Shown: in pieces, positions 1 through 8,358 of the stretch
Numbering within the stretch: position 1 is the first letter of the stretch
How the letters are laid out: every line of letters begins with the position of its first letter
Source: VRUE01 sp033856275
GTDB taxonomy: Bacteria > Actinomycetota > Thermoleophilia > Solirubrobacterales > 70-9
NCBI GenBank assembly: GCA_033856275.1
Contig: JAWVFJ010000024.1
Coordinates: 20,211 to 84,210 of the forward strand
Length of the DNA: 64,000 nt
Direction of reading: 5' to 3'
Made by a program: the position numbers and the translations under genes
Notes under the pieces: model-generated
Told to the model about the DNA's origin: nothing
Seen by the model: the letters and a program-made list of their open reading frames with translations, nothing else
The model's database searches: none

Positions 1-1190
1 ATGCGGCGGGCGATTGCGAGGCCGAGGCCGAAGCCCTCCTGCTTGCGCGTCTCGCTACGACGGTAGAAGCGCTCGAAGACGCGCTCGATCTCCGCCGCGG
101 GGATGCCTGTTCCTGTGTCGATTACCTCCATTATTACGTCCGCCTTGCCATCGCGGCGGCCGCGAACGGTAACGGTGCCGGGGGGTGGCGTGTTCTTGAA
201 GGCGTTGGTGAGCAAGCCAATCATCACCTGGCGCAGCAGGGTCGGGTCGGCCTTGGCGGCAAGATCGGGCTCGACTTCGACGTAGAGGTCGACGTGTTTG
301 CGCGGCTCGACGGCGGCGACTACATCGCGGATCGCGATCGGCACGTCCACCACCTCGGTCTCCCCCGCGCCCAGCGACTCGACCCGGGCGAGGGTGAGCA
401 GAGCCTGGGTGAGGCGGCTCATCCGATCGGCGTCGTCGGCGAGTCGGGTGAGGAAGTGGTCGCGTGCCTTCGGGTCGTCCTTGGCGCCATCCTGGAGGAC
501 CTCGATCGCTCCCGAGATTCCGGCAAGCGGGTTGCGCAACTCGTGCGCAGCGTTGGAGACGAAATCGGCTTCGGCGAACTCACGGCGCATCTCTTCGGTG
601 CGGTCGCGGACGACGGCTAGGACCGCGCGCTCATCGGGAAGCGCACGCGCCTGCATCGCGAAGGCACGATCGCCGATGCGCAGCGCGGGGTGAGCGGCGA
701 AGCCGACCTCGGCGGCGCGGTGGAGGTATGGCCGTATTACCTCCGGCGGCCGGCCGCCCTCGAGCAGGTCCGTCGCGGCACTGTTGGAGAAGCGCACCGG
801 GCCTTCATCGTCGACGACCATCACCGCGTCGGTAAGGCCCTCGAAGATCGCCTCGAGCTTGTTGCGGTCCGCGGTCAGCACGCCGAAGCTCTCCTTCAGC
901 GAGGCGCGCATCGAGTCGAGGGCGCGGGCGAGTTCGCCGATCTCGTCGCGAGCGCCGACCCGCAGCGGCGCGTCGAAGGACCCCGAAGCCATTTCGTTGG
1001 CCGCCTGAGCGAGGCGCGAGACGCGGTGGGTGATCGCAACCGCGATTAGGAAGCCGGCGAGGACGCCGATCAGCACCGCGACGACGAGGGCCTGCTGGTT
1101 ATCGCCGAAGAGGTAGACGCTGAAAGCGGTGATCAGCGACACCGCCGCGAAGGCGCCCGCCAGCCACAACCGCATCCCGATGCGTCTCAT
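1..1190 (-). CDS. Sensor histidine kinase, 3' end outside window
   Basis: This is a membrane sensor kinase that would autophosphorylate on His and pass phosphate to a response regulator not visible here. The protein starts at ATG 1190 and runs off the left edge. Two hydrophobic segments occupy roughly residues 8-50, followed by a HAMP-like segment (HRVSRLAQAANEMASG), a PAS-like region and the HisKA H-box (SNAAHELRNPLAG). The ATPase domain follows, with an N-box-like stretch (LLTNAFKNTP), a G1 motif (DTGTGIP) and, at the very edge, the G2 motif (GFGLGLAIA). Only the last few dozen residues are missing. It is divergent from the glycosyltransferase gene. The signal sensed is unknown. Confidence 0.93.
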   Translation of the reverse strand, partial: MRRIGMRLWLAGAFAAVSLITAFSVYLFGDNQQALVVAVLIGVLAGFLIAVAITHRVSRLAQAANEMASGSFDAPLRVGARDEIGELARALDSMRASLKESFGVLTADRNKLEAIFEGLTDAVMVVDDEGPVRFSNSAATDLLEGGRPPEVIRPYLHRAAEVGFAAHPALRIGDRAFAMQARALPDERAVLAVVRDRTEEMRREFAEADFVSNAAHELRNPLAGISGAIEVLQDGAKDDPKARDHFLTRLADDADRMSRLTQALLTLARVESLGAGETEVVDVPIAIRDVVAAVEPRKHVDLYVEVEPDLAAKADPTLLRQVMIGLLTNAFKNTPPPGTVTVRGRRDGKADVIMEVIDTGTGIPAAEIERVFERFYRRSETRKQEGFGLGLAIARR

Positions 1191-1240
1191 GAAGAGTTAC
1201 TAACACAAAACGAATCTGGGTCGCATGGGAGAATCGGTCG

Positions 1241-1969
1241 GTGCGGACATTGGTCTTCATTCCGGCATGGAACGAGGAGGACTCGGTAGCGGCCGTGATC
1301 GCGGACGTGCGCGAGTGCCTGCCCGAAGCCGATCTGCTCGTGATCGACGACGGCTCGACCGACGCGACCGCGGCGCGGGCGAGAGAGGCCGGCGCGCTCG
1401 TCGCCTCCCTGCCCTTCAACCAGGGCCTGGGGGCGGCGCTGCAGACCGGCTATTTGCACGCCCTGCGCGAGGGATATGAGGCCTGTACCCACCTCGATGC
1501 CGATGGACAGCATCCACCGCGCGAGGTCGCTCGCTTGCTGGAGGAGATTTACGCCGACCGGGCCGACCTGGTGATCGGATCGCGCTACCGCGATCCCGGC
1601 AAAGCCGAGAGCGACGACTACAAGCCGACGCTTTCGCGGCGGATCGGGACGGGCGTCTTCCGCTTCTTCCTAACCCTGGCGACGCGCCAGCGCTTCACCG
1701 ACACGACCAGCGGCATGCGGGCGGCGAACCGCAAGGTGATGAAGCTGTTCAGCGAGCACTACTCGCCCGACTTTGCCGAGATCGAGTCTCTGCAGCTCGC
1801 CGTGCGCGAGGGCCTGCGGGTCGAGGAGCTGCCGGTGCGGATGCTCGAGCGTGCGGGGGGCAGCTCCTTCCTGACGCCGCTGCGCTCGGCTTTCTTCATC
1901 TTCAAGGGCCTGATCGTCCTGATCGTCGGCCAGTTCCGGCCCCGCCACGCCGAGGCGAGCGAGCGATGA
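1241..1969 (+). CDS. Family 2 glycosyltransferase (DPM1/GtrB-like)
   Basis: This is a 242-residue inverting GT-A glycosyltransferase of the dolichyl/polyprenyl-phosphate sugar synthase type, expected to load a sugar from a nucleotide donor onto a lipid phosphate at the inner face of the membrane. Visible motifs are FIPAWNEE at the N-terminus, DDGSTD (nucleotide binding), the metal-binding HLDADGQH and GSRY. The hydrophobic C-terminus (FFIFKGLIVLIVGQF) may be membrane-associated. The GTG start is supported by GGGAGA about nine bases upstream. The stop overlaps the DUF2304 start by four bases, so the two are translationally coupled. Acceptor and sugar cannot be read from the sequence. Confidence 0.9.
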   Translation: MRTLVFIPAWNEEDSVAAVIADVRECLPEADLLVIDDGSTDATAARAREAGALVASLPFNQGLGAALQTGYLHALREGYEACTHLDADGQHPPREVARLLEEIYADRADLVIGSRYRDPGKAESDDYKPTLSRRIGTGVFRFFLTLATRQRFTDTTSGMRAANRKVMKLFSEHYSPDFAEIESLQLAVREGLRVEELPVRMLERAGGSSFLTPLRSAFFIFKGLIVLIVGQFRPRHAEASER

Positions 1970-2397
1970 GCGCGTTCGTGCTGGCGGCAAGCCAGGACCC
2001 CAAGGTCCACCTCACCTCGCAGACGCGGATCATCGCCGCGGTCCTCGCGCTCGCCTTCATGGCGTTGGTACTCGAGTTGATCCGCCGCGACAAGCTGCAG
2101 GAGCGCTTCAGCGTCGTCTGGTTCGTCGCTGGGCTGGGAATGCTGCTCGGCGCCGCTTTCCCCAGCCTGCTGACCCTGGTAGCCGACGCGATGGGAGTGC
2201 GGGACACCAATGTGGCCCTCTTCTCGATCGTGCTCTTCTTCCTGCTCGGCCTGGCGCTCAACTTCAGCGTGACGATGTCCCGCCAGGCGGCCCAGATCAC
2301 CCGCCTCGCCCAAGAGCGGGCACTGGAGAAGGCGCGCGCTCAGGCCAGCTCAGGCGAAAACGGCAGTAAGACGGAAGGCGAGCGCCTCGAGAGCTAG
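1966..2397 (+). CDS. DUF2304 membrane protein
   Basis: This is a small membrane protein of 143 residues with about three hydrophobic segments (near residues 20-40, 48-68 and 83-103) and a charged, Ala/Glu-rich cytoplasmic tail. DUF2304 proteins are commonly encoded next to polyprenyl-phosphate glycosyltransferases and are thought to be accessory membrane partners; here the ATGA overlap with the glycosyltransferase fits that. The last 48 bases overlap the end of holB on the opposite strand, so both C-termini are encoded by the same DNA. The biochemical role is unknown. Confidence 0.85.
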   Translation: MSAFVLAASQDPKVHLTSQTRIIAAVLALAFMALVLELIRRDKLQERFSVVWFVAGLGMLLGAAFPSLLTLVADAMGVRDTNVALFSIVLFFLLGLALNFSVTMSRQAAQITRLAQERALEKARAQASSGENGSKTEGERLES

Positions 2398-3513
2398 CTC
2401 CTCGGAGACGTTGAGGTCGAGGCGGCGGCGGGTGTCCTGAACCAGTTCGGCGGCGCGGCGAGGGCGGGCGGGATCGAGAGCCGCGGCGCTCGATTCAATG
2501 TCGGTCAGACGGTCACGGTTGTAAGCAACGTCGGCGGCGCCAGAAGCTGTCGCAGCGAGATCTCGGAACCAGGTCGTGGCCAGCTCGAGGCCAAGGTCGA
2601 GGGTCTCCGTGCGGCGGCGGCGACCCACTCGTTTTGCTTCGTCCGTGATGTCCTTGGTGCTGCGCTTCACTCCAGCTTCGGCTTCCTCTTCGAGGATCTC
2701 GCGAGTCGCCGCTTCGGCTTCATCGCCCACAGACTCGGCGGCCTTGAGCAGCTGGCTCCAGGCCGGGGGGGCCGTCGGGGGAGACTCGCCGGACGCACTT
2801 GCGTACTGAGTGTCCGGCGAGTCCCCCCCGACGGCCCTTCCCAGTTCTAGGGCTGCCGCACGGAGCGCTCGGCCGGAGTCAGAGAGGAGGAAGCGGGCGC
2901 GAGCGAGATCGCCAGCCGAAAGACGCGCCGCAGCGGCAAGCTCATCCGGAAGGGTTTCAGCACCCAGGGCCGCTTCTACGGCTTCCGGTGGCAGCGGAGC
3001 AAAATCAATTGGCTGGCAGCGAGAGGCAATCGTTTCCAGGAGGGCGGAAGGTTCAGAGGTGAGGAGCAGGATGTGGACGAAGTCGGGGGGCTCCTCGAGA
3101 GTCTTGAGCAGCGCGTTTTGGCTCTCGTCGCGCATCTGCTCGGCGGCCTCGACTACGAAGACTCGCTTCTCGCCTTCGAAAGGACGGTAGGAAGCAGCCC
3201 TTATGACGAGCTCTCGGACCTCATCGACCATGTGTTGAGCACCACGGGGCCTGAGCCAGACGAGATCGGGATGTGGCGAAGGGTCGAGGAGGGCACGGCG
3301 GCGGGCATCGTCGGGGTCGCCAGCCCCGGTGGCGAGGATCTCTGCGGAGAACGCGCGAGCGACCGTGGACTTGCCCGCGCCACGCGGCCCGCGGAAGAGA
3401 TACGCATGGGACGGCCCCGACGCAAGGGCGGCGCTGAGAGCCACCCGCGCCCGCGGCTGATGCTCGGTGCTGCTCTCAATTGATTGAAGGTTTGTCGGGG
3501 TCACGGCGCCCAC
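2350..3513 (-). CDS. holB: DNA polymerase III delta' subunit
   Basis: This is the clamp-loader delta' subunit, which helps the tau/gamma ATPase load the beta clamp. It has an AAA+ fold with a Walker A-like motif (GPRGAGKS), the sensor region SQNALLKTLEEPP, and a helical C-terminal collar domain. The order topA-tmk-holB on the same strand supports the call, as tmk and holB are often adjacent. The start is probably GTG 3513, or GTG 3504 nine bases inside; both lie in a palindrome. A 67-bp palindrome (2770-2836) sits in frame in the C-terminal half and encodes GGDSPDTQ and a Pro/Ser/Gly-rich stretch not expected in delta'. The 3' end overlaps DUF2304 by 48 bases. Confidence 0.92.
   Translation of the reverse strand: MGAVTPTNLQSIESSTEHQPRARVALSAALASGPSHAYLFRGPRGAGKSTVARAFSAEILATGAGDPDDARRRALLDPSPHPDLVWLRPRGAQHMVDEVRELVIRAASYRPFEGEKRVFVVEAAEQMRDESQNALLKTLEEPPDFVHILLLTSEPSALLETIASRCQPIDFAPLPPEAVEAALGAETLPDELAAAARLSAGDLARARFLLSDSGRALRAAALELGRAVGGDSPDTQYASASGESPPTAPPAWSQLLKAAESVGDEAEAATREILEEEAEAGVKRSTKDITDEAKRVGRRRRTETLDLGLELATTWFRDLAATASGAADVAYNRDRLTDIESSAAALDPARPRRAAELVQDTRRRLDLNVSEELALEALAFRLTAVFA
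2770..2836 (-). repeat. In-frame palindromic insert within holB
   Basis: The arms are 25 bp each (2770-2794 and 2812-2836) around a 17-nt loop. They match at 24 of 25 positions, and the one mismatch becomes a G-U pair in the holB mRNA. Read in the sense direction the insert encodes GGDSPDTQYA and onwards, low-complexity sequence between the AAA+ and collar regions. The block TCGCCGGACACTCAG recurs with one difference and in the same reading frame in nuoG. Confidence 0.85.
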
Positions 3514-3527
3514 AAACCTTCAATCAA
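3480..3527. repeat. Perfect 16-bp inverted repeat at tmk/holB junction
   Basis: The arms TTGATTGAAGGTTTGT (3480-3495) and its exact complement (3512-3527) surround a 16-nt loop. The right arm covers the tmk stop codon and the left arm is in holB codons just after its start. A strong hairpin between two co-directional genes could attenuate transcription or set the translation of holB, or it may be another member of the dispersed palindromes in this window. Confidence 0.8.
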
Positions 3528-4116
3528 CCTGAGCATGCGCTCGGACGGCGCCGATCACGCGCTCGTGGACCTCGTCGATGCTGCCGTTGCCGTCGACGAC
3601 GACGACGCGGTCGGAGGCGATCTTGGCGATTTCCTCGTAGGCCTCGGCGACGGCGCGCTGCAGCTCGACGCCCTCTGACTCGAAGCGATCGCTGCCCTCG
3701 GCACGGCCCAAGCCCGTCTCCGGGTCGACGCGGAGCAGCACGGTGACGTCCGGCCAGAGACCCTCGGTGGCTGCATCGGTGAGCGAGATCACCTCGGGGG
3801 CGCCGAGGCCGCGGGCGGCGCCCTGGTAGGCGACGCTAGAGTCGGCGAAGCGGTCGGAGACGACATCGCGGCCGGCCTCAAGTGCCGGGCGGATCACCCG
3901 CGCGGTGAGGTCGGCCCGGGCGGCGAGGAAGAGCAAGAGCTCGGCAAGCAGGTCAAGCTCCAGCTCGGGGTCGGCGAGCAGGCTACGAATCTTCTCCGCC
4001 GCCTCGGTTCCGCCCGGCTCGCGGATCAGCAAGGTCTCGGGGCCGAGCTTTTCGGCCAGCAGCTTCGCCTGCGTGCTCTTGCCGGAACCGTCGATCCCCT
4101 CCAAGGAGACGAACAA
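3520..4116 (-). CDS. tmk: Thymidylate kinase
   Basis: This is a 198-residue dTMP kinase that makes dTDP for DNA synthesis. It has the P-loop SLEGIDGSGKSTQA, the dTMP-binding REPGGTEAAEKIR, the DR(F/Y) motif (VSDRFADSSVAYQG) and a LID-like region. The length is normal for the family (about 200-215). The start is TTG at 4116, because no ATG or GTG fits the conserved N-terminus (MFVSLEGIDGSGKS). It lies 12 bases downstream of topA and overlaps the palindrome that precedes holB, consistent with a three-gene replication operon. Confidence 0.94.
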   Translation of the reverse strand: MFVSLEGIDGSGKSTQAKLLAEKLGPETLLIREPGGTEAAEKIRSLLADPELELDLLAELLLFLAARADLTARVIRPALEAGRDVVSDRFADSSVAYQGAARGLGAPEVISLTDAATEGLWPDVTVLLRVDPETGLGRAEGSDRFESEGVELQRAVAEAYEEIAKIASDRVVVVDGNGSIDEVHERVIGAVRAHAQVD

Positions 4117-4128
4117 CGCCGCGGGACC

Positions 4129-6408
4129 TCAGCCTTTGGCCGCGGCCTTGGCGCGTTTGCGACCGCGGGTGGCGGTGTCGGCTTTGCTCGCGACCTTCGC
4201 CTTTTTCGCTTTCGCCGGGGCCTTGTCCACATCACCCTCGGGCAGGGGCTGCTCCGCCATCGCTTCCTTGGCCGCTTTCGCCGCTTCGCGTTCGGCGCGG
4301 CGTTTCTTCATCTCCTGCATCGACTCGCAGTCGTCGTTGAGGCAGAGGTTCCAGGGGCGGCCGCGGAAGGGCTGGACTTTCAGCCGCGGCGTCTCGCCGC
4401 AGATCGAGCAGCGTTCCTCGAGTTTGAAGACATCGCCGCGCTGGGGCAGCGGGAAGGTCTGGTCGCAGGACTCCGGATCGTCGAGGGTCCAGCCGCTGCA
4501 GCCGACGAAGCGCTTTCCCGACTTCTTGGCGCGGATCACGCGCAGCATGTGGGGCGAGCCGTCCTCCTTGGTGCGGCCTGCTTCTTCGCAGACCTTGCAG
4601 GGCCCGAGGATGCGGTCCTCGTCCATGCCCTTCCAGACCACTTTGGCAAGGTCTTCGCGGCTGGCGTCGATCTCCGTCCAAGTGTTGTGGAGGAGTTCGC
4701 GGCTGTCGCCGACGACGCTGTCCTTGGTCATTTCTCCGGCGGCGATCTGGTCCATCTCCGCCTCGAGCTGGGCGGTCATCTCCGGCGTCGCCATCCGCGG
4801 CACATATTTTCTGAACGCCTCGTACATCGCGATCCCGGTCTCGGTCGGAATCGGTGGGTTGCTGTAGACGTAGCCGCGATCGAAGAGCTTCTTGATGATG
4901 TCGGCGCGGGTCGCCTTGGTGCCGAGGCCGCGCTCCTCCATCATCTCGACCAGTTTCGCCTGCGAGATCCGCGAGGGCGGCTGAGTCTCCTTGTCGACGA
5001 TCCAGGGCTCGCCGTCGAGCTCGAGCGTCTGGCCCTCCTTCAGCGCCGGGATCTCCTCATCAGAGGAACGGGCGTAGGTGTAGATGCCGGCGAAGCCGGG
5101 GTCGACGACGACCGAGCCGCGCACGAAGTAGGTCTGCGAGCCGGCCTCGATGTCGGCGCGGGTCGACTCGGTGATCATCGGCGGGCTGAAGGTTGCGAGG
5201 AAGCGGCGCACGACCAGTTCGTAGACCCGTTTCTTGGAGCCCTCGAGGGCTCCGGGGTGGATCGCCTGGGTCGGGTATATCGGCGGGTGGTCCGTCGTCT
5301 CTTTCTTGCCGCGGGTGGGCGACAGCTCGCCATCGAGCAGTCCCGAGGCGGCGGAGAACTCCTTGACCCGCACCAGCGCGGTGACCAACTCGCGCAGCGG
5401 CAGCGAGACCGGGTAGACCGTGTTGTCGGTGCGCGGATAGGAGATGAAGCCGTCCATGTAGAGGTCCTCGGCGATCCGCATCGCGGCGGCGGGGGTGATG
5501 CCGAGGCGGCTGGAGGCGTCGGTGGTGAAGGCAGTTGTGTTGAAGGGAGTCGGCGGCTTGCGGGTGTTCTTGCGCGCCGTCACCGACTTGACCGTGCCCG
5601 GGCCGGCGGTGCCCGCGAAAGCCGCGTCGGCCTCGGCCTTCTCCCAGAACTTGTCGGTCTCGTGGTGGGTCTCGAAGCTGCCATCGGGGTGCTGGAACTT
5701 GGCGAAGAGTTCCCAGAAGGGCTTGGCGACGTGGGCGCGGCGTTCCATCTCGCGCTCGACGATCAGCCCCAGGGTCGGGCTCTGCACGCGGCCAACCGAG
5801 AGGAAGTTGGAGCCGAAGCGGCGGGTGGAGAGTGAGACGGCGCGGGTCAGCGTCGCGCCCCAGAGCAGGTCGATGTCCTGGCGCGCGGCACCGGCGTTGG
5901 CGAGCGGATAGGAGAGCTCGTCGAGCTCGCCGAAGGCACGCTCGATCTCCTCTTTGGTCAGCGCCGAGTAGCGGGCGCGCTTGATCCGCAGCGTGCCGGC
6001 CTTGGTTTCCTCGCGATTGCCCAGCTCGGGATTGGCGTCGAGCATCTCCTCCAGCGCCTCGAGGCCGATCAGCTCGCCCTCGCGGTCGAAGTCGGTGGCG
6101 ATCACCAGTTCGTCGGCTTCTTTGGCGACTTTGCGGATCGCCTTGACGACGTTCTTGTCGGTCGGCTCCTTGATCAACTCGGCGTCGATCAGGTCGTGCA
6201 GGTCGGTCTTCTGCCAGTTCGAGTAGCCCTCGGGGAAGGCGGGCCCGAGCACGTGCCCCTTGAGCCCGATCGTGCGATGGTCGCCGTCGGCGTCGCTCCA
6301 CGTGTAGAACGGGACTTTGAAGGTTTTGTCGCTGGTCGCGCTCCCTTTGCTGAGGAAGGTCGCGATCTTCTCGGCGCTGTTGTTCTTCTCGGTGACGATC
6401 AGACGCAT
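4129..6408 (-). CDS. topA: DNA topoisomerase I, type IA, archaeal-like
   Basis: This is a 759-residue type IA topoisomerase that relaxes negative supercoils. It has an N-terminal TOPRIM domain with IATDFDREGELIG (acidic triad near residues 106-110) and the active-site region GFISYPRTDNTVYP (Tyr about 324). GLGTKATRADII follows, then a C-terminal region with several Cys clusters (CKVCEE, CSGW, CSICG, CLNDDC) and a Lys/Ala-rich tail. The TOPRIM and tyrosine motifs read like archaeal topoisomerase I rather than the usual bacterial form (typically ATDPDREGEAIAWH); that is a judgement from motif memory. The start is ATG 6408, where the conserved RLIVTEKN begins; the longer upstream reading has no homologous sequence. 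It is first in the topA-tmk-holB run. Confidence 0.93.
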   Translation of the reverse strand: MRLIVTEKNNSAEKIATFLSKGSATSDKTFKVPFYTWSDADGDHRTIGLKGHVLGPAFPEGYSNWQKTDLHDLIDAELIKEPTDKNVVKAIRKVAKEADELVIATDFDREGELIGLEALEEMLDANPELGNREETKAGTLRIKRARYSALTKEEIERAFGELDELSYPLANAGAARQDIDLLWGATLTRAVSLSTRRFGSNFLSVGRVQSPTLGLIVEREMERRAHVAKPFWELFAKFQHPDGSFETHHETDKFWEKAEADAAFAGTAGPGTVKSVTARKNTRKPPTPFNTTAFTTDASSRLGITPAAAMRIAEDLYMDGFISYPRTDNTVYPVSLPLRELVTALVRVKEFSAASGLLDGELSPTRGKKETTDHPPIYPTQAIHPGALEGSKKRVYELVVRRFLATFSPPMITESTRADIEAGSQTYFVRGSVVVDPGFAGIYTYARSSDEEIPALKEGQTLELDGEPWIVDKETQPPSRISQAKLVEMMEERGLGTKATRADIIKKLFDRGYVYSNPPIPTETGIAMYEAFRKYVPRMATPEMTAQLEAEMDQIAAGEMTKDSVVGDSRELLHNTWTEIDASREDLAKVVWKGMDEDRILGPCKVCEEAGRTKEDGSPHMLRVIRAKKSGKRFVGCSGWTLDDPESCDQTFPLPQRGDVFKLEERCSICGETPRLKVQPFRGRPWNLCLNDDCESMQEMKKRRAEREAAKAAKEAMAEQPLPEGDVDKAPAKAKKAKVASKADTATRGRKRAKAAAKG

Positions 6409-6543
6409 GGGGGCGGCGAGGGTAGCAGGGGCGCTCGGCGGCCCTGACCAGCACAGCGGCAAGGCGAAAAGTCCGCTGCGGCTCTACATATTGGGCGCTG
6501 GCCTGCCGACCGGGGGTGCAATGGCCGTAGGATCGCGACCTCA

Positions 6544-7476
6544 ATGAGAGCTTTGGTGACAGGGGGGGCCGGCTTCATCGGCTCGAATCTCACCGACGCG
6601 CTGCTGGCGCGCGGCGACGAGGCGATCGTCGTCGACGACCTCTCGACCGGCAGGCGCGAGAACCTCGAGCCGGGGCTCGTGAACGGCGCGACGCTGGTTG
6701 AGGCCGACATCCGCGACCGCGCCGCGATCGAGGAGCTGGTGGGGCGCGAGCAACCGGAGGTCATCTTCCACCTGGCGGCGCAGATCGACGTGCGCAAGTC
6801 GATCGCCGACCCGGCCTTCGACGCCTCGATCAACGTCGGCGGCACAGCCAACGTGCTCGACGCGGCGCGCGCGGCCGGCGCTCGGCGCATCGTCTTCAGC
6901 TCGACCGGGGGCGCGATCTACGGCGAGGGCGAGGGACAACAGCTGCCGCTCGCCGAGGACGCACCGTTGGCGCCGGAGGCGCCGTATGGGCAGAGCAAGT
7001 TCGCGGGCGAGGGCTATCTGGCCCTCTATGAACGGCTCTACGGCCTCTCAACGATCCCGCTGCGCCTGGGCAACGTCTACGGCCCGCGCCAGGACCCGCT
7101 CGGCGAGGCCGGCGTGGTGGCGATCTTCTGCGGGCTGCTGCGCGAGGGCAAGCGGCCGACCGTCTTCGGCGACGGCAAGCAGACCCGCGACTACATATAT
7201 GTGGGCGACGTGGTCGCCGCGATGCTCGCCGCGGCCGAATTGGAGACGACGGGCCCGGTCAACATCGGCACCGGCGTCGAGACCGACGTGCTCGAGCTGG
7301 TCTCCGCGCTTGGCGAACTCGGTGGTAGCGGGGACTTCGAGCCCGAATTCGCCCCACCCCGCACCGGCGAGGTGCAGCGCATCTCGATCGACCCCGGCCG
7401 GGCCGAGCGCGAACTGGACTGGCGGGCGGAGATGGGCTTCAAAGAGGGCCTGCGCGTCACCCTCGACTCGATCTGA
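6544..7476 (+). CDS. NAD-dependent epimerase/dehydratase (SDR, GalE-like)
   Basis: This 310-residue extended short-chain dehydrogenase carries the NAD-binding TGGAGFIGSNL, an acidic residue after beta-2 (VVDDLSTG), the FHLAAQIDVRKS stretch, and the catalytic Ser-Tyr-Lys set (FSSTGG, then PYGQSK). DYIYVGDVV and the NIGTG motif near the C-terminus are typical of UDP-glucose 4-epimerases and dTDP-glucose dehydratase relatives. The substrate is probably a nucleotide sugar, with UDP-glucose/galactose the default guess. It is divergent from topA, and the spacer 6409-6543 shows no clear dyad. A 45-bp palindrome follows its stop. Confidence 0.9.
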   Translation: MRALVTGGAGFIGSNLTDALLARGDEAIVVDDLSTGRRENLEPGLVNGATLVEADIRDRAAIEELVGREQPEVIFHLAAQIDVRKSIADPAFDASINVGGTANVLDAARAAGARRIVFSSTGGAIYGEGEGQQLPLAEDAPLAPEAPYGQSKFAGEGYLALYERLYGLSTIPLRLGNVYGPRQDPLGEAGVVAIFCGLLREGKRPTVFGDGKQTRDYIYVGDVVAAMLAAAELETTGPVNIGTGVETDVLELVSALGELGGSGDFEPEFAPPRTGEVQRISIDPGRAERELDWRAEMGFKEGLRVTLDSI

Positions 7477-7491
7477 GCGCCGCCGAATCCG

Positions 7492-7536
7492 GGTGCAACG
7501 CTTTGTCCCCCCAGTGGGGGCGTAAAACGTTGCACC
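7492..7536. repeat. 45-bp palindrome, dispersed family, copy 1
   Basis: This is an imperfect inverted repeat beginning GGTGCAACGCTTTGTCCCCC and ending GGGGGCGTAAAACGTTGCACC-like sequence, in the spacer between the epimerase and the precorrin-2 dehydrogenase. Four further copies lie at 22746, 36717, 36790 and 43791, all in the same left-to-right orientation. It could act as a hairpin in RNA or as a protein-binding site. Confidence 0.88.
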
Positions 7537-7569
7537 TGAGCAGTTTTGGTGGATCACTAGGCTTTGCCT

Positions 7570-8316
7570 ATGCCCGCCCAGGCCTATGCCGGCAAGGATT
7601 GCGTCTGCCAGTTGCGCAAGGGGATCTGCGATCAGTCCTGCGTGCGCGACATGCTGGAGACGCCTTTCTACATCGCCTGCCTGAAGCTGAAGGGACGGCG
7701 CTGCCTGGTCGTCGGCGGTGGCGACATCGGCCTCGAGAAGGTCGAGGGTCTGCTCACCTGCGATGCCGACGTGACGCTGATCGCGCCGGTCGCCCATCCC
7801 GAGCTGGAGAGCCTTGCCGCGGAGGGGTCGATCGAGTGGGAGAAGCGGGCCTACGCGGGAGCGGCCGACCTCGAGGGAGTCTTCATGGTTATCGCCGCCA
7901 CCGACGACAGCGAGGTCAACATCGGCGTCTTCGACGACGCCGAGAAGCGGGCGATGCTGGTCAACGTCGTCGACGTGCCGCCGCTCTGCAACTTCATCCT
8001 GCCGGCGATCGTGCGAAGCGGCCCGCTGGCGATCGCGATCTCCACCGCCGGCGCCTCCCCCGCCCTGGCGAAGCGGATGAAGCGTGAGATCTCCGAGCTC
8101 TTCGGCGAGGAGTACGCCCGCCTCGCGGTGATCCTCAACGACGCTCGCGGCTGGGCCAAGGGGACGCTGCCGACCTACCGGGACCGCAAGGAGTTCTTCG
8201 AGGGGATCGTCAACGGCGACCCCGATCCGGTCGAGCTGATCCGCGCCAACCGCGAGATCGAGCTGCTGGCGTTGATCGAGGCGGCCAAAGAGCGCGCCGC
8301 GGCGGCGCTCGCCTGA
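7570..8316 (+). CDS. Precorrin-2 dehydrogenase / sirohydrochlorin ferrochelatase family
   Basis: This is a 248-residue protein of the Met8/CysG N-terminal type. It oxidises precorrin-2 to sirohydrochlorin with NAD and may insert iron, feeding sirohaem (or cobalamin, relevant to the nearby B12-dependent nrdJ). The Rossmann motif LVVGGGDIGLEKVEGLL and the STAGASPALAKRMKREIS active-site/dimer region are clear. An extra N-terminal segment before the usual start has five cysteines (DCVCQLRKGICDQSC). It is in the same frame with high third-position GC, so it is probably translated from ATG 7570; an internal ATG at 7651 would give the conventional length. No methyltransferase domain is fused. Confidence 0.87.
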   Translation: MPAQAYAGKDCVCQLRKGICDQSCVRDMLETPFYIACLKLKGRRCLVVGGGDIGLEKVEGLLTCDADVTLIAPVAHPELESLAAEGSIEWEKRAYAGAADLEGVFMVIAATDDSEVNIGVFDDAEKRAMLVNVVDVPPLCNFILPAIVRSGPLAIAISTAGASPALAKRMKREISELFGEEYARLAVILNDARGWAKGTLPTYRDRKEFFEGIVNGDPDPVELIRANREIELLALIEAAKERAAAALA

Positions 8317-8317
8317 G

Positions 8318-8358
8318 CCTGGCGACTACCACGTCTATTTGACGGATAAGTCGCCAGG
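8318..8358. terminator. Bidirectional hairpin between convergent genes
   Basis: The arms CCTGGCGACT (8318-8327) and AGTCGCCAGG (8349-8358) are exact complements with a 21-nt loop that itself holds CGTC/GACG. The hairpin lies exactly between the precorrin-2 dehydrogenase stop and the marR stop, so it can serve both transcripts. There is no U-run. Confidence 0.65.

Noticed and set aside
5060..6544. 494-residue frame in topA
   Set aside because: It is in the same DNA as the topoisomerase motifs, out of frame, dominated by Arg and Pro.
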